Shown here piece after piece: positions 52,047-61,786 of a stretch of 64,000 bases of DNA. The stretch is from UMGS1590 sp900552455 (GTDB lineage Bacteria > Bacillota > Peptococcia > Peptococcales > Peptococcaceae). Below the pieces are notes generated by a model. The model ran no database searches, was not told where the DNA came from, and saw only the letters and a program-made list of their open reading frames with translations. The stretch lies in assembly GCA_963931105.1 (NCBI GenBank), contig OZ007004.1:2046001-2110000 (forward strand), given 5' to 3'. How positions within the stretch are numbered: position 1 is the first letter of the stretch; the number at the start of each line of letters is the position of its first letter. The translations under genes were made by a program, and so were the position numbers.

Positions 52047-54452
52047 ATGGCGTCAAAACAGCGGAAAAAACCTGCCAAACGCAGCAGCCGTGCACGTTCG
52101 TCATTGATGATGAGCCCGTATGCACAGCTCATCATCGGCGTTGCGCTGATCGCGTTCGCACTCTATTTTGTCATCATCATCCACAAGGGCGCGGCCATCC
52201 ATACGTCGCAGATTTCCAGCGAAATGGGGTTTGTCGGCGCGATCCTGTATAAAGGCATCCGCACGCTCGTCGGTCAGTGTGAATATTTTGTGCCGCTGCT
52301 CCTGGCGATCGTCGGCCTGCGCTTCTGTGCGCCGAAGCTCGCTATCAACAACCGCATCATCGTCACCAGCGTCGTCATCGTCGTTTGCCTGCTGGCGTTC
52401 CGTCATCTCAGTTTTGAGCCGTCGCTTGCCATCGAAAAAGGCATGGAGGGCATTGGCGGCGGCGTCATCGGTGCAGCAGTCGCGATGCTCCTGGTGAGCG
52501 CGCTTTCAAAGGTTGGCGCAGTGATCGCGCTTACGGCGATCATCATCGTCGCGCTTTATATCTGCTCCGGCGGCGCACTCGGCCGCTGGATCGTGAGCGG
52601 CCTGCAGCGTCTCAATCCCGCTTTCAGCAAGCTTGGCAGCGGGACGAAGGAATTTTTCACGAAATCCCAGAAGGAAGACGACGACAGTACCAGCATCAAG
52701 GTCAGAGCAAAGGAGAAGGAGAGCAAGCCTGCTCTGAAGGAAGCCGCGAAGCTGGCGGATAAACGCAGGAAGAAGAAGGACACCCTCGCGCTCCACGTCA
52801 ACGACGAAGAAGCCGCCCCTGCGATCACCGCAGAAGAGGATGAGAATTTCATCGAAAGTCTGGAACAGATGAACACCTCGATTGTCAAGAACGACCAGAT
52901 CAACAAGGTGGAACAGTACATCACCTCCGGCGAGCAGGATCGCTCCGATAAGAGCATCGCCCTCCAGGGCCACGAATATGTGCTGCCGACAGAGGAGCTT
53001 CTCGAGCCGGCTGAAAAGAAGATCCACGCCAACAAGCAGGAGATCGAAGAAAACGCCCGCCTGCTCAAGGAAACCCTCGGCGATTTCGGCGTCAAGGGCG
53101 AGATCAACAACGTCAACGTCGGCCCGACGATCACCCAGTACGAGTTCAAGCCAGCGCCTGGCGTGCGCGTGACGAAGATCGTCAACCTCGCCGACGATCT
53201 GGCGCTCTCTCTGGCAGCCAGCGATATCCGCATCGAGGCGCCGATCCCGAACAAGAGCGCCGTCGGCATCGAGGTGCCGAACGAACACCGTCGTACGGTG
53301 AAATTCCGCGAGGTCATCGGCAGCGACGCCTTTGCGCGCGCTGAATCGAAGCTCAGCTTCGCTCTCGGGAAGGACATCAGCGGTCACGCCATGGTCGCCG
53401 ATCTCGCGAAGATGCCACATCTGTTGATCGCTGGCGCAACAGGCGCAGGCAAGAGCGTTTGCCTGAACGCGCTGATCACGAGCATCCTCTTCAAGGCGAA
53501 GCCAAACGAGGTGAAGTTCATCCTCGTCGATCCGAAGAAGGTGGAGCTATCCAATTATGCGAACATCCCGCATCTTTTGGCGCCGGTCGTCACCGATGTC
53601 AAGAAGGCGGCGGCCACGCTGAAATGGGTGGTCAAGGAAATGGAGCGCCGCTACGACGTCTTCGCCGAGACCGGTTCCCGCGACCTCGTCACCTACAACC
53701 AGCGCTTCATCAAGGCGGAAGCCATGAGCGAGCCGGATCATCCGTATGAATTTCTGCCGCAGATCGTCGTCATCATCGACGAGCTGGCCGACCTTATGAT
53801 GGTTGCGCCGGCTGACGTTGAGGATTCGATCTGCCGCCTGGCCCAGCTGGCGCGCGCTGCCGGCATTCATCTCGTGATCGCGACGCAGCGTCCGTCGGTG
53901 GACATCATCACTGGCCTGATCAAGGCCAACATTCCGTCGCGCATTGCTTTCGCGGTGTCGTCGCAGATCGATTCCCGCACCATCCTCGATATGGGCGGCG
54001 CGGAAAAGTTGCTGGGCAATGGCGACATGCTCTATTTTCCACGCGGCTATGCGAAGCCGGTGCGCATCCAGGGCGTCTATGTGACCGACGATGAGATCGA
54101 AGCAGTGATCTCCTATGTCAAGCGCCAGGCTGCGCCGATTTACGACGAAGCCATGAACGAAAGCGTCGATGCGCTGATGACAGGCGAAGGCCTGGCGGAT
54201 TTTGACGGCGAACGGCCGGAGCATGATAAGCTTCTCGGCGACGCCTGCCGCTTCTTTATAGAGAACGGCAACGCCAGCATTTCCATGCTGCAGCGCCATT
54301 TCCGCATTGGCTACACACGAGCGGCGCGTATCATCGACGAGCTTGAGGAACTGGGCTTCGTCGGTCCGTACGAAGGCAGCAAGGCGCGCAAGATCAACAT
54401 CAGCCTTGATGAATGTGAAGCGTATTTTAATGAGAATGAAGGAGAAGCATGA
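52047..54452 (+). CDS. ftsK: DNA translocase FtsK/SpoIIIE
   Basis: An 801-residue protein with four N-terminal membrane helices (about residues 20-190), a charged linker, the RecA-like motor with Walker A GATGAGKSV near residue 463 and VVIIDELADLMM, and a C-terminal winged-helix gamma domain (SISMLQRHFRIGYTRAARI) that reads chromosome polarity sequences. It clears DNA from the closing septum. AAGGAGG precedes the ATG; the end overlaps rimO by 4 bp. Confidence 0.97.
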   Translation: MASKQRKKPAKRSSRARSSLMMSPYAQLIIGVALIAFALYFVIIIHKGAAIHTSQISSEMGFVGAILYKGIRTLVGQCEYFVPLLLAIVGLRFCAPKLAINNRIIVTSVVIVVCLLAFRHLSFEPSLAIEKGMEGIGGGVIGAAVAMLLVSALSKVGAVIALTAIIIVALYICSGGALGRWIVSGLQRLNPAFSKLGSGTKEFFTKSQKEDDDSTSIKVRAKEKESKPALKEAAKLADKRRKKKDTLALHVNDEEAAPAITAEEDENFIESLEQMNTSIVKNDQINKVEQYITSGEQDRSDKSIALQGHEYVLPTEELLEPAEKKIHANKQEIEENARLLKETLGDFGVKGEINNVNVGPTITQYEFKPAPGVRVTKIVNLADDLALSLAASDIRIEAPIPNKSAVGIEVPNEHRRTVKFREVIGSDAFARAESKLSFALGKDISGHAMVADLAKMPHLLIAGATGAGKSVCLNALITSILFKAKPNEVKFILVDPKKVELSNYANIPHLLAPVVTDVKKAAATLKWVVKEMERRYDVFAETGSRDLVTYNQRFIKAEAMSEPDHPYEFLPQIVVIIDELADLMMVAPADVEDSICRLAQLARAAGIHLVIATQRPSVDIITGLIKANIPSRIAFAVSSQIDSRTILDMGGAEKLLGNGDMLYFPRGYAKPVRIQGVYVTDDEIEAVISYVKRQAAPIYDEAMNESVDALMTGEGLADFDGERPEHDKLLGDACRFFIENGNASISMLQRHFRIGYTRAARIIDELEELGFVGPYEGSKARKINISLDECEAYFNENEGEA

Positions 54453-55786
54453 AAAAAACAATTTGCTTTGTCACACTGGGCTGCGCCAAGAACACCGTTT
54501 ATTCTGAGTACATGATGGGGCTCTGCGCAGACAGTGACTATATCCTTGTGGAGGAGCCGGCAGAGGCGGCGGTCATCGTCGTCAACACCTGCGGCTTCAT
54601 CACAGCGGCGAAGGAGGAGACGATCAACACCATCCTCGCCTTGAACGATTACAAAGAAGCCGGGAGCTGCGAATTTCTCGTGGCCATCGGCTGCATGGTG
54701 CAGAAATATGCGAAGGAGATGGAGGAGGCGTTGCCGGAGCTGGACCTGCTTCTCGGCAGCACCGCCTACGACGAGATTCTCGCGCACATCGACCGTCTCT
54801 ACGCGGCGCAGGAAGAAAAGACCGCCGTCGACACCGACTGGCACCTGCCGAACGCTATGGAGCGCGACAGCCGCGTGCTCTCGACGCCGGGCTACTACGC
54901 CTATCTGACGATCGCCGAGGGTTGTGACAACCACTGCACCTTCTGCGCCATTCCGGAAATGCAGGGGCCGTACCGCAGCCGCGCAAGAGAGGACATTCTC
55001 GCGGAGGCAGAGATGCTCGCCCGCCGCGGTGTGAAGGAGCTCATCGTCATCGCTCAGGACATCACCACCTACGGCCTGGACAACTATGGCCGCCTGGCGC
55101 TGCCGGAGCTTTTGCACGATCTCTGCAAGATAGATGGCATCCGTTGGATCCGTCTGCTCTACGCCTATCCGAACAATCTCAGCGACGATCTCATCGCAAC
55201 CATCGCCAGTGAGGAAAAGATCTGTAAGTACATCGACATTCCGCTGCAGCACGCCGACGACGAGATCCTCGCGCGCATGAACCGCAAGATCGACCAGGCG
55301 CAGATCCGCGCTCTCATTGCCAAGCTGCGCGAACGCGTTCCTGGCATCATGATCCGCTCCACGTTCATCGTCGGCTTTCCTGGCGAAACAGAAGCGGCGT
55401 ACAACAATCTGCTGAATTTCCTCGAAGAGGTGCAGCTTGATCGCGTCGGCGTTTTCCCATACTCGCAGGAGGAGAACACGCCTGCCGGACGCATGCCCGA
55501 CCAGCTGGACGAGGCTGTGAAGGAGGAGCGGGCGCAGAATCTCATGGATATCCAGTTCGAGATTATGTTCGCCAATCACCAGCGCCTCATCGGCGAGACG
55601 CGTCACGTGCTTGTCGACGACATCGAAGACGGCATGCTGCTCTGCCGCAGCCAGTCGGAAGCGCCGGACATCGATCCTTATGTGATCGTGCCGGTGGCAG
55701 ATGTGAGCGCTTACGAGATCGGCCAGGAGCTTGACGTGGAGATCTCGGACGTGCATGAATATGATCTGATAGGGAGTCTTGTGTAA
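54449..55786 (+). CDS. rimO: Ribosomal protein S12 methylthiotransferase RimO
   Basis: A 445-residue radical SAM methylthiotransferase related to MiaB. The active cluster is C159-x3-C163-x2-C166 in GCDNHCTFC, followed by AIPEMQGPYRSR typical of RimO rather than MiaB; auxiliary cysteines are in LGCAKNTVYSE, NTCGFI and AIGCM. A TRAM domain ends the protein. In RimO homologues the front motif is usually CxKN..DSE; here Val-Tyr replaces that Asp position. It overlaps both ftsK and pgsA. Confidence 0.95.
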   Translation: MKKTICFVTLGCAKNTVYSEYMMGLCADSDYILVEEPAEAAVIVVNTCGFITAAKEETINTILALNDYKEAGSCEFLVAIGCMVQKYAKEMEEALPELDLLLGSTAYDEILAHIDRLYAAQEEKTAVDTDWHLPNAMERDSRVLSTPGYYAYLTIAEGCDNHCTFCAIPEMQGPYRSRAREDILAEAEMLARRGVKELIVIAQDITTYGLDNYGRLALPELLHDLCKIDGIRWIRLLYAYPNNLSDDLIATIASEEKICKYIDIPLQHADDEILARMNRKIDQAQIRALIAKLRERVPGIMIRSTFIVGFPGETEAAYNNLLNFLEEVQLDRVGVFPYSQEENTPAGRMPDQLDEAVKEERAQNLMDIQFEIMFANHQRLIGETRHVLVDDIEDGMLLCRSQSEAPDIDPYVIVPVADVSAYEIGQELDVEISDVHEYDLIGSLV

Positions 55787-56304
55787 TGAATATTCCAAAC
55801 CAACTGACGACCCTTCGCGTCGTCCTCATCCCGGTGTTTATGTTTTTCTTCACCGCGGAGTTCAGCGGCCACAATTATGTGGCGTGTGCGATCTTCATCA
55901 TCGCCTCGCTGACAGATTTTCTCGACGGGCATCTGGCGCGCAAGTGGAACCTGGTCACCAATTTTGGCAAGATCATGGATCCCTTCGCCGATAAGCTGCT
56001 CGTGCTCACAGCGCTGATTTATCTGGCCATCGCTGGTACGATCCCAGGCTGGCCAGTGATCATCATCATCGGGCGTGAACTCCTGGTGACGAGCCTGCGC
56101 GCGCTGGCTGCCGACAACGGCATCATCCTCGCTGCGCGCAACCTGGGTAAATTCAAAACCGTGAGCCAGATGCTGGCGATCATCTGCCTCATCATCGGCT
56201 GGCAGCTCGTTGGATTGATCCTGCTCTACATTGCTGTGGCGCTGACGATTATTTCGCTGGTCGATTATCTTGTGCAGCTCTCCAAGAGCATCAAATTCAA
56301 CTGA
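55786..56304 (+). CDS. pgsA: CDP-diacylglycerol-glycerol-3-phosphate 3-phosphatidyltransferase
   Basis: A 172-residue membrane enzyme making phosphatidylglycerol phosphate. The CDP-alcohol transferase motif is complete: DFLDGHLARKW from about residue 44, then FGKIMDPFADK. Four to five further hydrophobic segments fit the family. ATG overlaps the rimO stop. Confidence 0.96.
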   Translation: MNIPNQLTTLRVVLIPVFMFFFTAEFSGHNYVACAIFIIASLTDFLDGHLARKWNLVTNFGKIMDPFADKLLVLTALIYLAIAGTIPGWPVIIIIGRELLVTSLRALAADNGIILAARNLGKFKTVSQMLAIICLIIGWQLVGLILLYIAVALTIISLVDYLVQLSKSIKFN

Positions 56305-56314
56305 GGCCCTGGCG

Positions 56315-57025
56315 ATGCACGACACAGAGCAATTTGAACAACAGCCTTTTGGTGTGGTCAATGACTACACCAATCTTTTTCACACAGCAGGGGCTGCGCC
56401 GGTGCTGCGCGCGCTGCTGGAGCGGGCAGAAGCCGACCATGTGCCTGTGGTCACCCCAAATGTGTCGCATTTGCTGGAAATGTTGGTGACACTGCGCCAG
56501 CCACGGTGTATACTGGAGCTTGGCACGGCTTATGGCGTGTCGGCTTATCATATGCTGAAGGGGCTGGCAGCGCCAGCGACGCTTGTGACCATCGATCTCG
56601 TCCGCGAGCGTCAGGCTGTGGCGCAGGAATTTCTCCACGACGCTGGACTGGACTGCCACGAGATCGTTTTTGAATGCGCGGATTTTCGCGAGGAAGGCTA
56701 TTTTGCGCGCCTCACTGAGCGGTTCGCGCCCTTTGACCTCGTTTTCATTGATGCAGCCAAGGGCCAGTATGCCCATCTGCTGGAGGAGATCGTGCCGCAC
56801 TTGTCTGCGCAGGGCGCCGTTGTTTTTGACAACATCTTTCTCAACGGCTGGCTCGTCGCAGACGCTTATCCGAATCACCGACAGAAAACGGCCTTTGTGC
56901 GGATGAAGCAGTTTCTCCAGGAGGTGCAGCAGGATGCGCGGTTTGCGCATACGCTGCTGCCGCTGGATGACGGGGTGCTCGTTTTGGCAAGGAGACAGGA
57001 GGATCGCAATGAAACAGAACATTGA
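56315..57025 (+). CDS. Class I SAM O-methyltransferase, TrmR/YrrM-like
   Basis: A 236-residue caffeoyl-CoA-O-methyltransferase-like protein: ILELGTAYGVSAYHM for SAM binding and VFIDAAKGQYAHLLE plus VVFDNIFLNGW for the metal-binding acids. In Bacillus, the relative TrmR (YrrM) methylates 5-hydroxyuridine-34 in tRNA and is encoded beside U32 proteins that make the hydroxyl. A TrhP-like U32 gene overlaps its end here, so the same job is likely. ATG is 10 bp after pgsA. Confidence 0.85.
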   Translation: MHDTEQFEQQPFGVVNDYTNLFHTAGAAPVLRALLERAEADHVPVVTPNVSHLLEMLVTLRQPRCILELGTAYGVSAYHMLKGLAAPATLVTIDLVRERQAVAQEFLHDAGLDCHEIVFECADFREEGYFARLTERFAPFDLVFIDAAKGQYAHLLEEIVPHLSAQGAVVFDNIFLNGWLVADAYPNHRQKTAFVRMKQFLQEVQQDARFAHTLLPLDDGVLVLARRQEDRNETEH

Positions 57026-58238
57026 ATTGTTGGCGCCGGCCGGAAATTTTGAAAAGCTGCGTTTCGCCCTGCATTACGGGGCGGATGCTGTGTATTGCTC
57101 CGGCAAGGCCTTTGGCCTGCGCGCTTTTGCCGGAAATTTTTCCAACGAAGAGCTGGCGGAAGCCATCCGCTACACCCACGCCCTGGGCAAGAAGCTCTAT
57201 GTGACGCTCAACGCTTATCCCCATAACGCGGAGCTTGCAGGGCTGGAGGAGTATCTGGCGTTCCTCGAGAGCGTACAGCCGGACGCGTTGCTCGTCGCCG
57301 ATCCCGGCGTCTACGACATCGCCATGGCCAGCGGCCTCACTGTGCCGATCCACATCAGCACCCAGGCGACGGTTGTCAACTGGGCCGGCGTGCATTTCTG
57401 GGAAAAGCAGAAAAATGTGGAGCGCGTGGTGCTGGCGCGCGAGCTGTCGCTCGCTGAGATCGCCGAGATCTCTGAAAAAACCGCAACAGAGCTGGAGATC
57501 TTCGTACATGGGGCCATGTGCATGAGCTATTCCGGACGCTGTCTGCTCTCGAACTACATGACCGGCCGCGACGCCAACAAGGGCGAATGCGCCCAGCCTT
57601 GCCGCTGGAATTACGCCATTGTCGAAGAGAAGCGCCCAGGTGTGTACTATCCGATTGAGGAGGACGACCACGGTTCGTACATTTTCAATTCCTTCGACCT
57701 CTGCACCCTTGAGCGGCTGCCGGAAATCCTCGCGCAGCACACCGTGCAGAGCCTGAAGATCGAAGGCCGCATGAAGAGCCTGTACTACGTGTCGACGATC
57801 ATCCGCTGCTACCGCCATGTGATCGACGCCTGGATGGCCGACGGCGAAGTGGCAGAGGAGGAGCTGCAGTATTGGATGGGCGAGCTGGAGAAGGTCAGCC
57901 ATCGCCCGTACACCACAGGTTTTCTTTTCGGCAGACCGGAGGATAACGCCGTCAACAACGCCTCGGCGGGTTACATCAAGCCTTACGATTTTGTCGGCGT
58001 TGTGCGCGATTTTGACCCGGCCAGCGGCGTGGCGACGATCGAGCAGCGCAACAAGATCTCTGTCGGCGACACGATCCAGTTTTTCGGCACCGACTATCGC
58101 GAGCACGATTTCACCATCTGCGCCATGCAGGACGAAAATGGCGCGCCGATCGACAGCGCTCCTCACGCTCAGCAGATCGTGAAGATGCAGCTGCCGTTTT
58201 CTGTGCAGCCGATGGATTTGATCCGCAAAAAGATCTGA
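57009..58238 (+). CDS. U32-family protein, TrhP/YrrO-like tRNA hydroxylation factor
   Basis: A 409-residue U32 protein opening KQNIELLAPAGNFEKLRFAL, with DAVYCSGKAFGLRAFAGNF, the cysteine pair in GECAQPCRW, a preceding HGAMCMSYSGRCLLS, and IEGRMKSLYYV. This is the short TrhP/YegQ type required for 5-hydroxyuridine at the tRNA wobble position. ATG inside the end of the methyltransferase gene, with AGGAGG upstream, sets the start and shows coupling to the TrmR-like enzyme. Confidence 0.88.
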   Translation: MKQNIELLAPAGNFEKLRFALHYGADAVYCSGKAFGLRAFAGNFSNEELAEAIRYTHALGKKLYVTLNAYPHNAELAGLEEYLAFLESVQPDALLVADPGVYDIAMASGLTVPIHISTQATVVNWAGVHFWEKQKNVERVVLARELSLAEIAEISEKTATELEIFVHGAMCMSYSGRCLLSNYMTGRDANKGECAQPCRWNYAIVEEKRPGVYYPIEEDDHGSYIFNSFDLCTLERLPEILAQHTVQSLKIEGRMKSLYYVSTIIRCYRHVIDAWMADGEVAEEELQYWMGELEKVSHRPYTTGFLFGRPEDNAVNNASAGYIKPYDFVGVVRDFDPASGVATIEQRNKISVGDTIQFFGTDYREHDFTICAMQDENGAPIDSAPHAQQIVKMQLPFSVQPMDLIRKKI

Positions 58239-58247
58239 GGTGAGCGT

Positions 58248-58466
58248 ATGAACGGCATGGACATTGGCAGACTGCTCATTACCCTCGGCATGGCGCTCAT
58301 TGTGCTCGGCGGCGTGGTGATGCTGCTCTCACGGTTCACCAGCTTGGGCCATCTGCCGGGAGATATTTTTATCAAGGGCGAACACGGCAGCTTTTATTTT
58401 CCTGTGATAAGCTGCATCGTCGTCAGTATTATTCTCAGTGTGATCTTAAACCTGTTTCACCGTTGA
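58248..58466 (+). CDS. Small membrane protein of the DUF2905 family
   Basis: A 72-residue protein with two hydrophobic helices (LLITLGMALIVLGGVVMLL and FPVISCIVVSIILSVILNLF) separated by a conserved-looking LGHLPGDIFIKGE turn, the hallmark of DUF2905. Function is unknown. GAGGTGAG precedes the ATG, and it is likely in the same transcript as the U32 gene. Confidence 0.9.
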   Translation: MNGMDIGRLLITLGMALIVLGGVVMLLSRFTSLGHLPGDIFIKGEHGSFYFPVISCIVVSIILSVILNLFHR

Positions 58467-58518
58467 GCGGGAAACGGTTTGTAGATAAAACCGTCGAAAG
58501 ACGTTAAAAAAGGAGGAA

Positions 58519-60000
58519 ATGATGTCTGATAAAAACAGAGAAAGATTTGGTTCGAGACTTGGCTTCATCCTTGTCTCAGCAGGTTGCGCCATAGGTATCG
58601 GGAGCGTTTGGAAATTCCCGTATCTGTGTGGTCAGTTTGGGGGCGCGTCCTTCATGCTGATCTTCCTGTTCTTCCTGCTTATTTTGGGGATCCCTGTGCT
58701 CGTCTGCGAGCTGGCCATGGGTCGCGCTGCGCAGAAGAGTGCTGCGAAAGCGTTTGACGTGCTCGAAAAGCCGCAGACCTCGTGGCATTATCTCAAGTGG
58801 ATCTCGCTCATCGGCTGCTATTTGCTGATGATGTTCTACACCACCGTTACCGGCTGGATCCTGGCCTATTGCTGGAAGCATCTTACCGGCTCCTTTGTCG
58901 GCGCCACGCCGGAAGAAGTCGGCGTTGTCTGGGGTGAGACCCTCGCGCAAACCGGTCCGATGATCTTCTGGACGGTGCTCGTCTGCATCATCGGCACCAT
59001 CGTCGTCTTCATCGGTATGGAAAACGGGCTGGAAAAGGTCAATAAGTTCATGATGGTCAGCCTGCTTCTGCTCACCTTCATCCTTGCCATCCGTTCCGTC
59101 ACCCTCGACGGCGCTGGCGCAGGGCTGAAATTCTACCTCGTGCCTGATTTCCAGGCCATGCAGGAGATCGGCATCGGCAACATTCTGTTCGCCGCCATGA
59201 GCCAGGCCTTCTTCACCCTCTCTCTGGGGATCGGCGCCATGCTCATCTTCGGCAGCTACATCGACAAGCAGCGCAGCCTCGCCGGTGAAGCCGTCACCAT
59301 CACCATTCTCAGCACCTTTGCCGGGATCATGAGCGGTTTCATCGTCATCCCTGCCTGCTTCGCCTTCGGCCTGCAGCCTGACAGCGGTCCAAACCTCATC
59401 TTTGTGACCATTCCAAACCTTTTCACCCAGATGGCTGGCGGCCAGTTCTGGGGCGCGCTGTTCTTCCTGTTCCTGAGCTTCGCGTCGATGACCACCGTCA
59501 CCGCCGTTATGGAAAACATCGCCGCCTTCACCAGCGAGCAATTTGGCTGGGAGCGCCGCAAGAGCATCGTCATCAACGGCATCCTCATCGCCATTCTCAG
59601 CCTGCCATGCGTGTTTGGCTACAACATCTGGAGCGATTTCCAGCCACTTGGCGCCGGCACCGCCGTGCTCGATCTGGAAGACTTCATCGTCTCCAACAAC
59701 CTTCTGCCGCTCGGCAGCTTCGCCTTCGTGCTCTTCTGCACCCGTCGCTACGGCTGGGGCTGGGCGAATTTCATCGACGAAGCCAACGCCGGCAACGGCC
59801 TGAAATTCCCATACAAGATCGGTGGCTACATGAGCTACGTTGTGCCAGCCATCATCCTGTTCCTGTACCTCAAGGGCTACTACGACAAGTTCGCGCCAAT
59901 GGGCACCGCCGTGCTCACCGGCTGGATGATCTTCGCCGTCGCCCTGATCGGCTTCATCGTCTTCTGCGCCGTGCACAAGAAAAAGCCAAGCGGGAAATAA
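58519..60000 (+). CDS. Neurotransmitter:sodium symporter (NSS) family transporter
   Basis: A 493-residue membrane protein with about eleven or twelve helices. The family start is clear: GSRLGFILVSAGCAIGIGSVWKF (first 20 residues listed in part), then FPYLCGQFGGASFML, which forms the substrate and sodium sites in helix 1. Members import amino acids with sodium; the substrate cannot be read. AAAGGAGG precedes two adjacent ATGs. It is a single-gene unit with its own terminator. Confidence 0.93.
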   Translation: MMSDKNRERFGSRLGFILVSAGCAIGIGSVWKFPYLCGQFGGASFMLIFLFFLLILGIPVLVCELAMGRAAQKSAAKAFDVLEKPQTSWHYLKWISLIGCYLLMMFYTTVTGWILAYCWKHLTGSFVGATPEEVGVVWGETLAQTGPMIFWTVLVCIIGTIVVFIGMENGLEKVNKFMMVSLLLLTFILAIRSVTLDGAGAGLKFYLVPDFQAMQEIGIGNILFAAMSQAFFTLSLGIGAMLIFGSYIDKQRSLAGEAVTITILSTFAGIMSGFIVIPACFAFGLQPDSGPNLIFVTIPNLFTQMAGGQFWGALFFLFLSFASMTTVTAVMENIAAFTSEQFGWERRKSIVINGILIAILSLPCVFGYNIWSDFQPLGAGTAVLDLEDFIVSNNLLPLGSFAFVLFCTRRYGWGWANFIDEANAGNGLKFPYKIGGYMSYVVPAIILFLYLKGYYDKFAPMGTAVLTGWMIFAVALIGFIVFCAVHKKKPSGK

Positions 60001-60010
60001 ATTTTGACGC

Positions 60011-60046
60011 AAACGCCGTCTCCATTGCGAGGCGGCGTTTATTTTG
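60011..60046 (+). terminator. Terminator after the NSS transporter gene
   Basis: aaacgccg (60011-60018) pairs with cggcgttt (60033-60040), followed by attttgtt. Confidence 0.8.
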
Positions 60047-60075
60047 TTGCGCGGCGCTCTGCGGATGGCTACAAT
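60047..60075 (+). promoter_or_regulatory. Candidate promoter for the response regulator gene
   Basis: TTGCGC and TACAAT are 17 bp apart, ending 32 bp before the ATG. The -35 match is poor. Confidence 0.4.
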
Positions 60076-60106
60076 GTATGGTAGAGAATGTCTGGAGGGA
60101 AGAAAA

Positions 60107-60787
60107 ATGAGTAAGATCCTCATCATCGAAGACGACAGCGATCTGCGCGAGGGGCTGGCGTTTGCGCTGGAGCTGGAGGGATACGAAACGGCACAGGCGC
60201 GGACGCTGCGCGACGCCAAAGCGTTGCTCGAGGAGACGCCGTGGGATTTGCTGCTGCTCGATTGCAATCTGCCGGATGGCAGCGGATTTGACCTCGTGGC
60301 AGAGCTGCATGGCGTGTGTGCAACGCCGGTGTTCATGCTGACAGCGCGCAACACCGAGATGGACGAAGTGAGGTCGCTGGAGCTTGGCGTCGCCGATTAC
60401 ATGTCGAAGCCCTTTTCGCTGGCCGTGTTGAAGGCGCGGATTCGCCGCATTTTGCAGGCGCAGACGCCGAGCGCAACCGTGACGAGCGGCGGCATCACGA
60501 TCGACAGGAAGGCGGCGCAGGTGTTCCGCGGGGAGAAAAAGATCGACCTCAGCAAAATTGAGTATCAGCTGCTGAGCTATCTCGTGGAGAATCGCGAGCA
60601 GATGCTGACGAAGGAACAGATCCTTGCCCACGTCTGGGATGCGCAGGGAAAATTTGTCGACGAAAACACCCTGTCGGTGACCATTCGCCGCCTGCGCGCA
60701 AAGATCGAGCGCGATCCCAAGCATCCACAGCTGATCCGCACTGTGCACGGCATTGGCTATGTCTGGAAGAGCGAGGAGGAACGGGTA
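60107..60787 (+). CDS. OmpR-family response regulator
   Basis: A 227-residue two-domain regulator. The receiver has Asp9-Asp10, phospho-acceptor Asp52 (LLLLDCNLPDG), Thr79 and Lys101 (MSKPF); the C-terminal winged helix ends in RRLRAKIERDPKHPQLIRTV. GGAGGGA 7 nt before the ATG defines the start. The end overlaps the histidine kinase start, so the pair is co-translated and probably controls the adjacent ABC transporter. Confidence 0.95.
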
Positions 60788-61707
60788 TGAGCATTCTGCT
60801 GGGGTTGCTTTTGCTCCTTGCCTGCGGCGGCTGTGCGTTGCTTTGGTGGCGCAATCGCTGCACGACGCGTGTGCTGGATCGTATGCTTGAGGAGATCCTC
60901 GACGGCGAGCCGATCTCCCAGTCGGAGCTGGAGGAGGGCGCGGTGTCTGCGCTGGCTGCGAAAATGCGACGGGTGCAGGAGAAGGTGGATGCGAGTGTGA
61001 CGGATGCGGAGCAGGAGCGGGAGGCTGTGAAGCAGCTCATTTCCAATATGGCCCACCAGCTGAAAACGCCGCTGGCGGGGCTAGTGATGTATCGGGAGAT
61101 GCTGGAGGATGAAAATCTGGACGCGGACACGCGGCGACAATTTCTGGCGAAAATGAAGAAGCAGACAGAAAAGCTGGACTGGATCCTGAACGCGCTCTTT
61201 AAGATGGTGGAGCTGGAGCAGGGGGCGGTCGTTTTCGATGCGCAGGCGCTGCCGCTGCGTCCGACGCTAGTTGATGCGGTGGGCGCGGTGCTCGACAAGG
61301 CGGAGCAGCGGCAGATCACGATCACGCTGACGCCATTTTCAGAGGTTACGCTCTGGCACAATCGCCGCTGGACGGCGGAGGTGTTCGTGAACATTCTGGA
61401 GAATGCCATCAAGTACACAGACGCTGGCGGCGAGGTGACGATCAGCGTGCATCCGTTGGAGCTTTATACGGAGATCCGCTTTGCCGACAATGGCATCGGC
61501 ATCCGCGCTGAGGAGCTTTCAGCGATCTTCCAGCGCTTTTATCGTTCGCCGGATGTGGAGGCGCGGGAAGGCTCGGGCATTGGGCTGGCGCTTTCGCGGA
61601 TGATCCTGGCGCACGAGAAAGGCTATATCACGGCTGCTTCTGATTATGGAAAGGGGAGCACGTTCAGCGTGTTTTTGCAGAATGCGGAGTTCTTACAAAT
61701 TTGTTAG
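60787..61707 (+). CDS. Sensor histidine kinase with a single N-terminal membrane helix
   Basis: A 306-residue kinase. Residues 1-21 are one hydrophobic helix with no extracellular domain; a cytoplasmic linker, DHp domain with His90 in NMAHQLKTPLAG, and an HATPase domain (ENAIKYTDAGG, DNGIGIRAEE, GSGIGLALS) follow. The lack of a sensing domain suggests it senses within the membrane or through its ABC transporter partner, as in Bce-like modules, though those kinases usually have two helices. Confidence 0.93.
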   Translation: MSILLGLLLLLACGGCALLWWRNRCTTRVLDRMLEEILDGEPISQSELEEGAVSALAAKMRRVQEKVDASVTDAEQEREAVKQLISNMAHQLKTPLAGLVMYREMLEDENLDADTRRQFLAKMKKQTEKLDWILNALFKMVELEQGAVVFDAQALPLRPTLVDAVGAVLDKAEQRQITITLTPFSEVTLWHNRRWTAEVFVNILENAIKYTDAGGEVTISVHPLELYTEIRFADNGIGIRAEELSAIFQRFYRSPDVEAREGSGIGLALSRMILAHEKGYITAASDYGKGSTFSVFLQNAEFLQIC

Positions 61708-61710
61708 AAT
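61691..61710. promoter_or_regulatory. Imperfect palindrome upstream of the ABC genes, possible operator
   Basis: tcttacaaatttgttaga is nearly its own reverse complement and overlaps the kinase stop; related tgtaaga and gctaaga occur at 61734-61740 and 61748-61754, before the ABC ATPase start. It could be a site for the response regulator; no good -10/-35 pair was found beside it. Confidence 0.3.
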
Positions 61711-61786
61711 TCCGTTTTTCTTTGCCAGAAATCTGTAAGATCTCTCTGCTAAGATAGAATCAGATCAGGGAAAGGGGGGCTTCTTC

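Noticed and set aside
58576..60354. 592-codon open frame antisense to the NSS transporter
   Set aside because: The product is an Asp/Glu/His-rich low-complexity string typical of an antisense shadow of a membrane protein.
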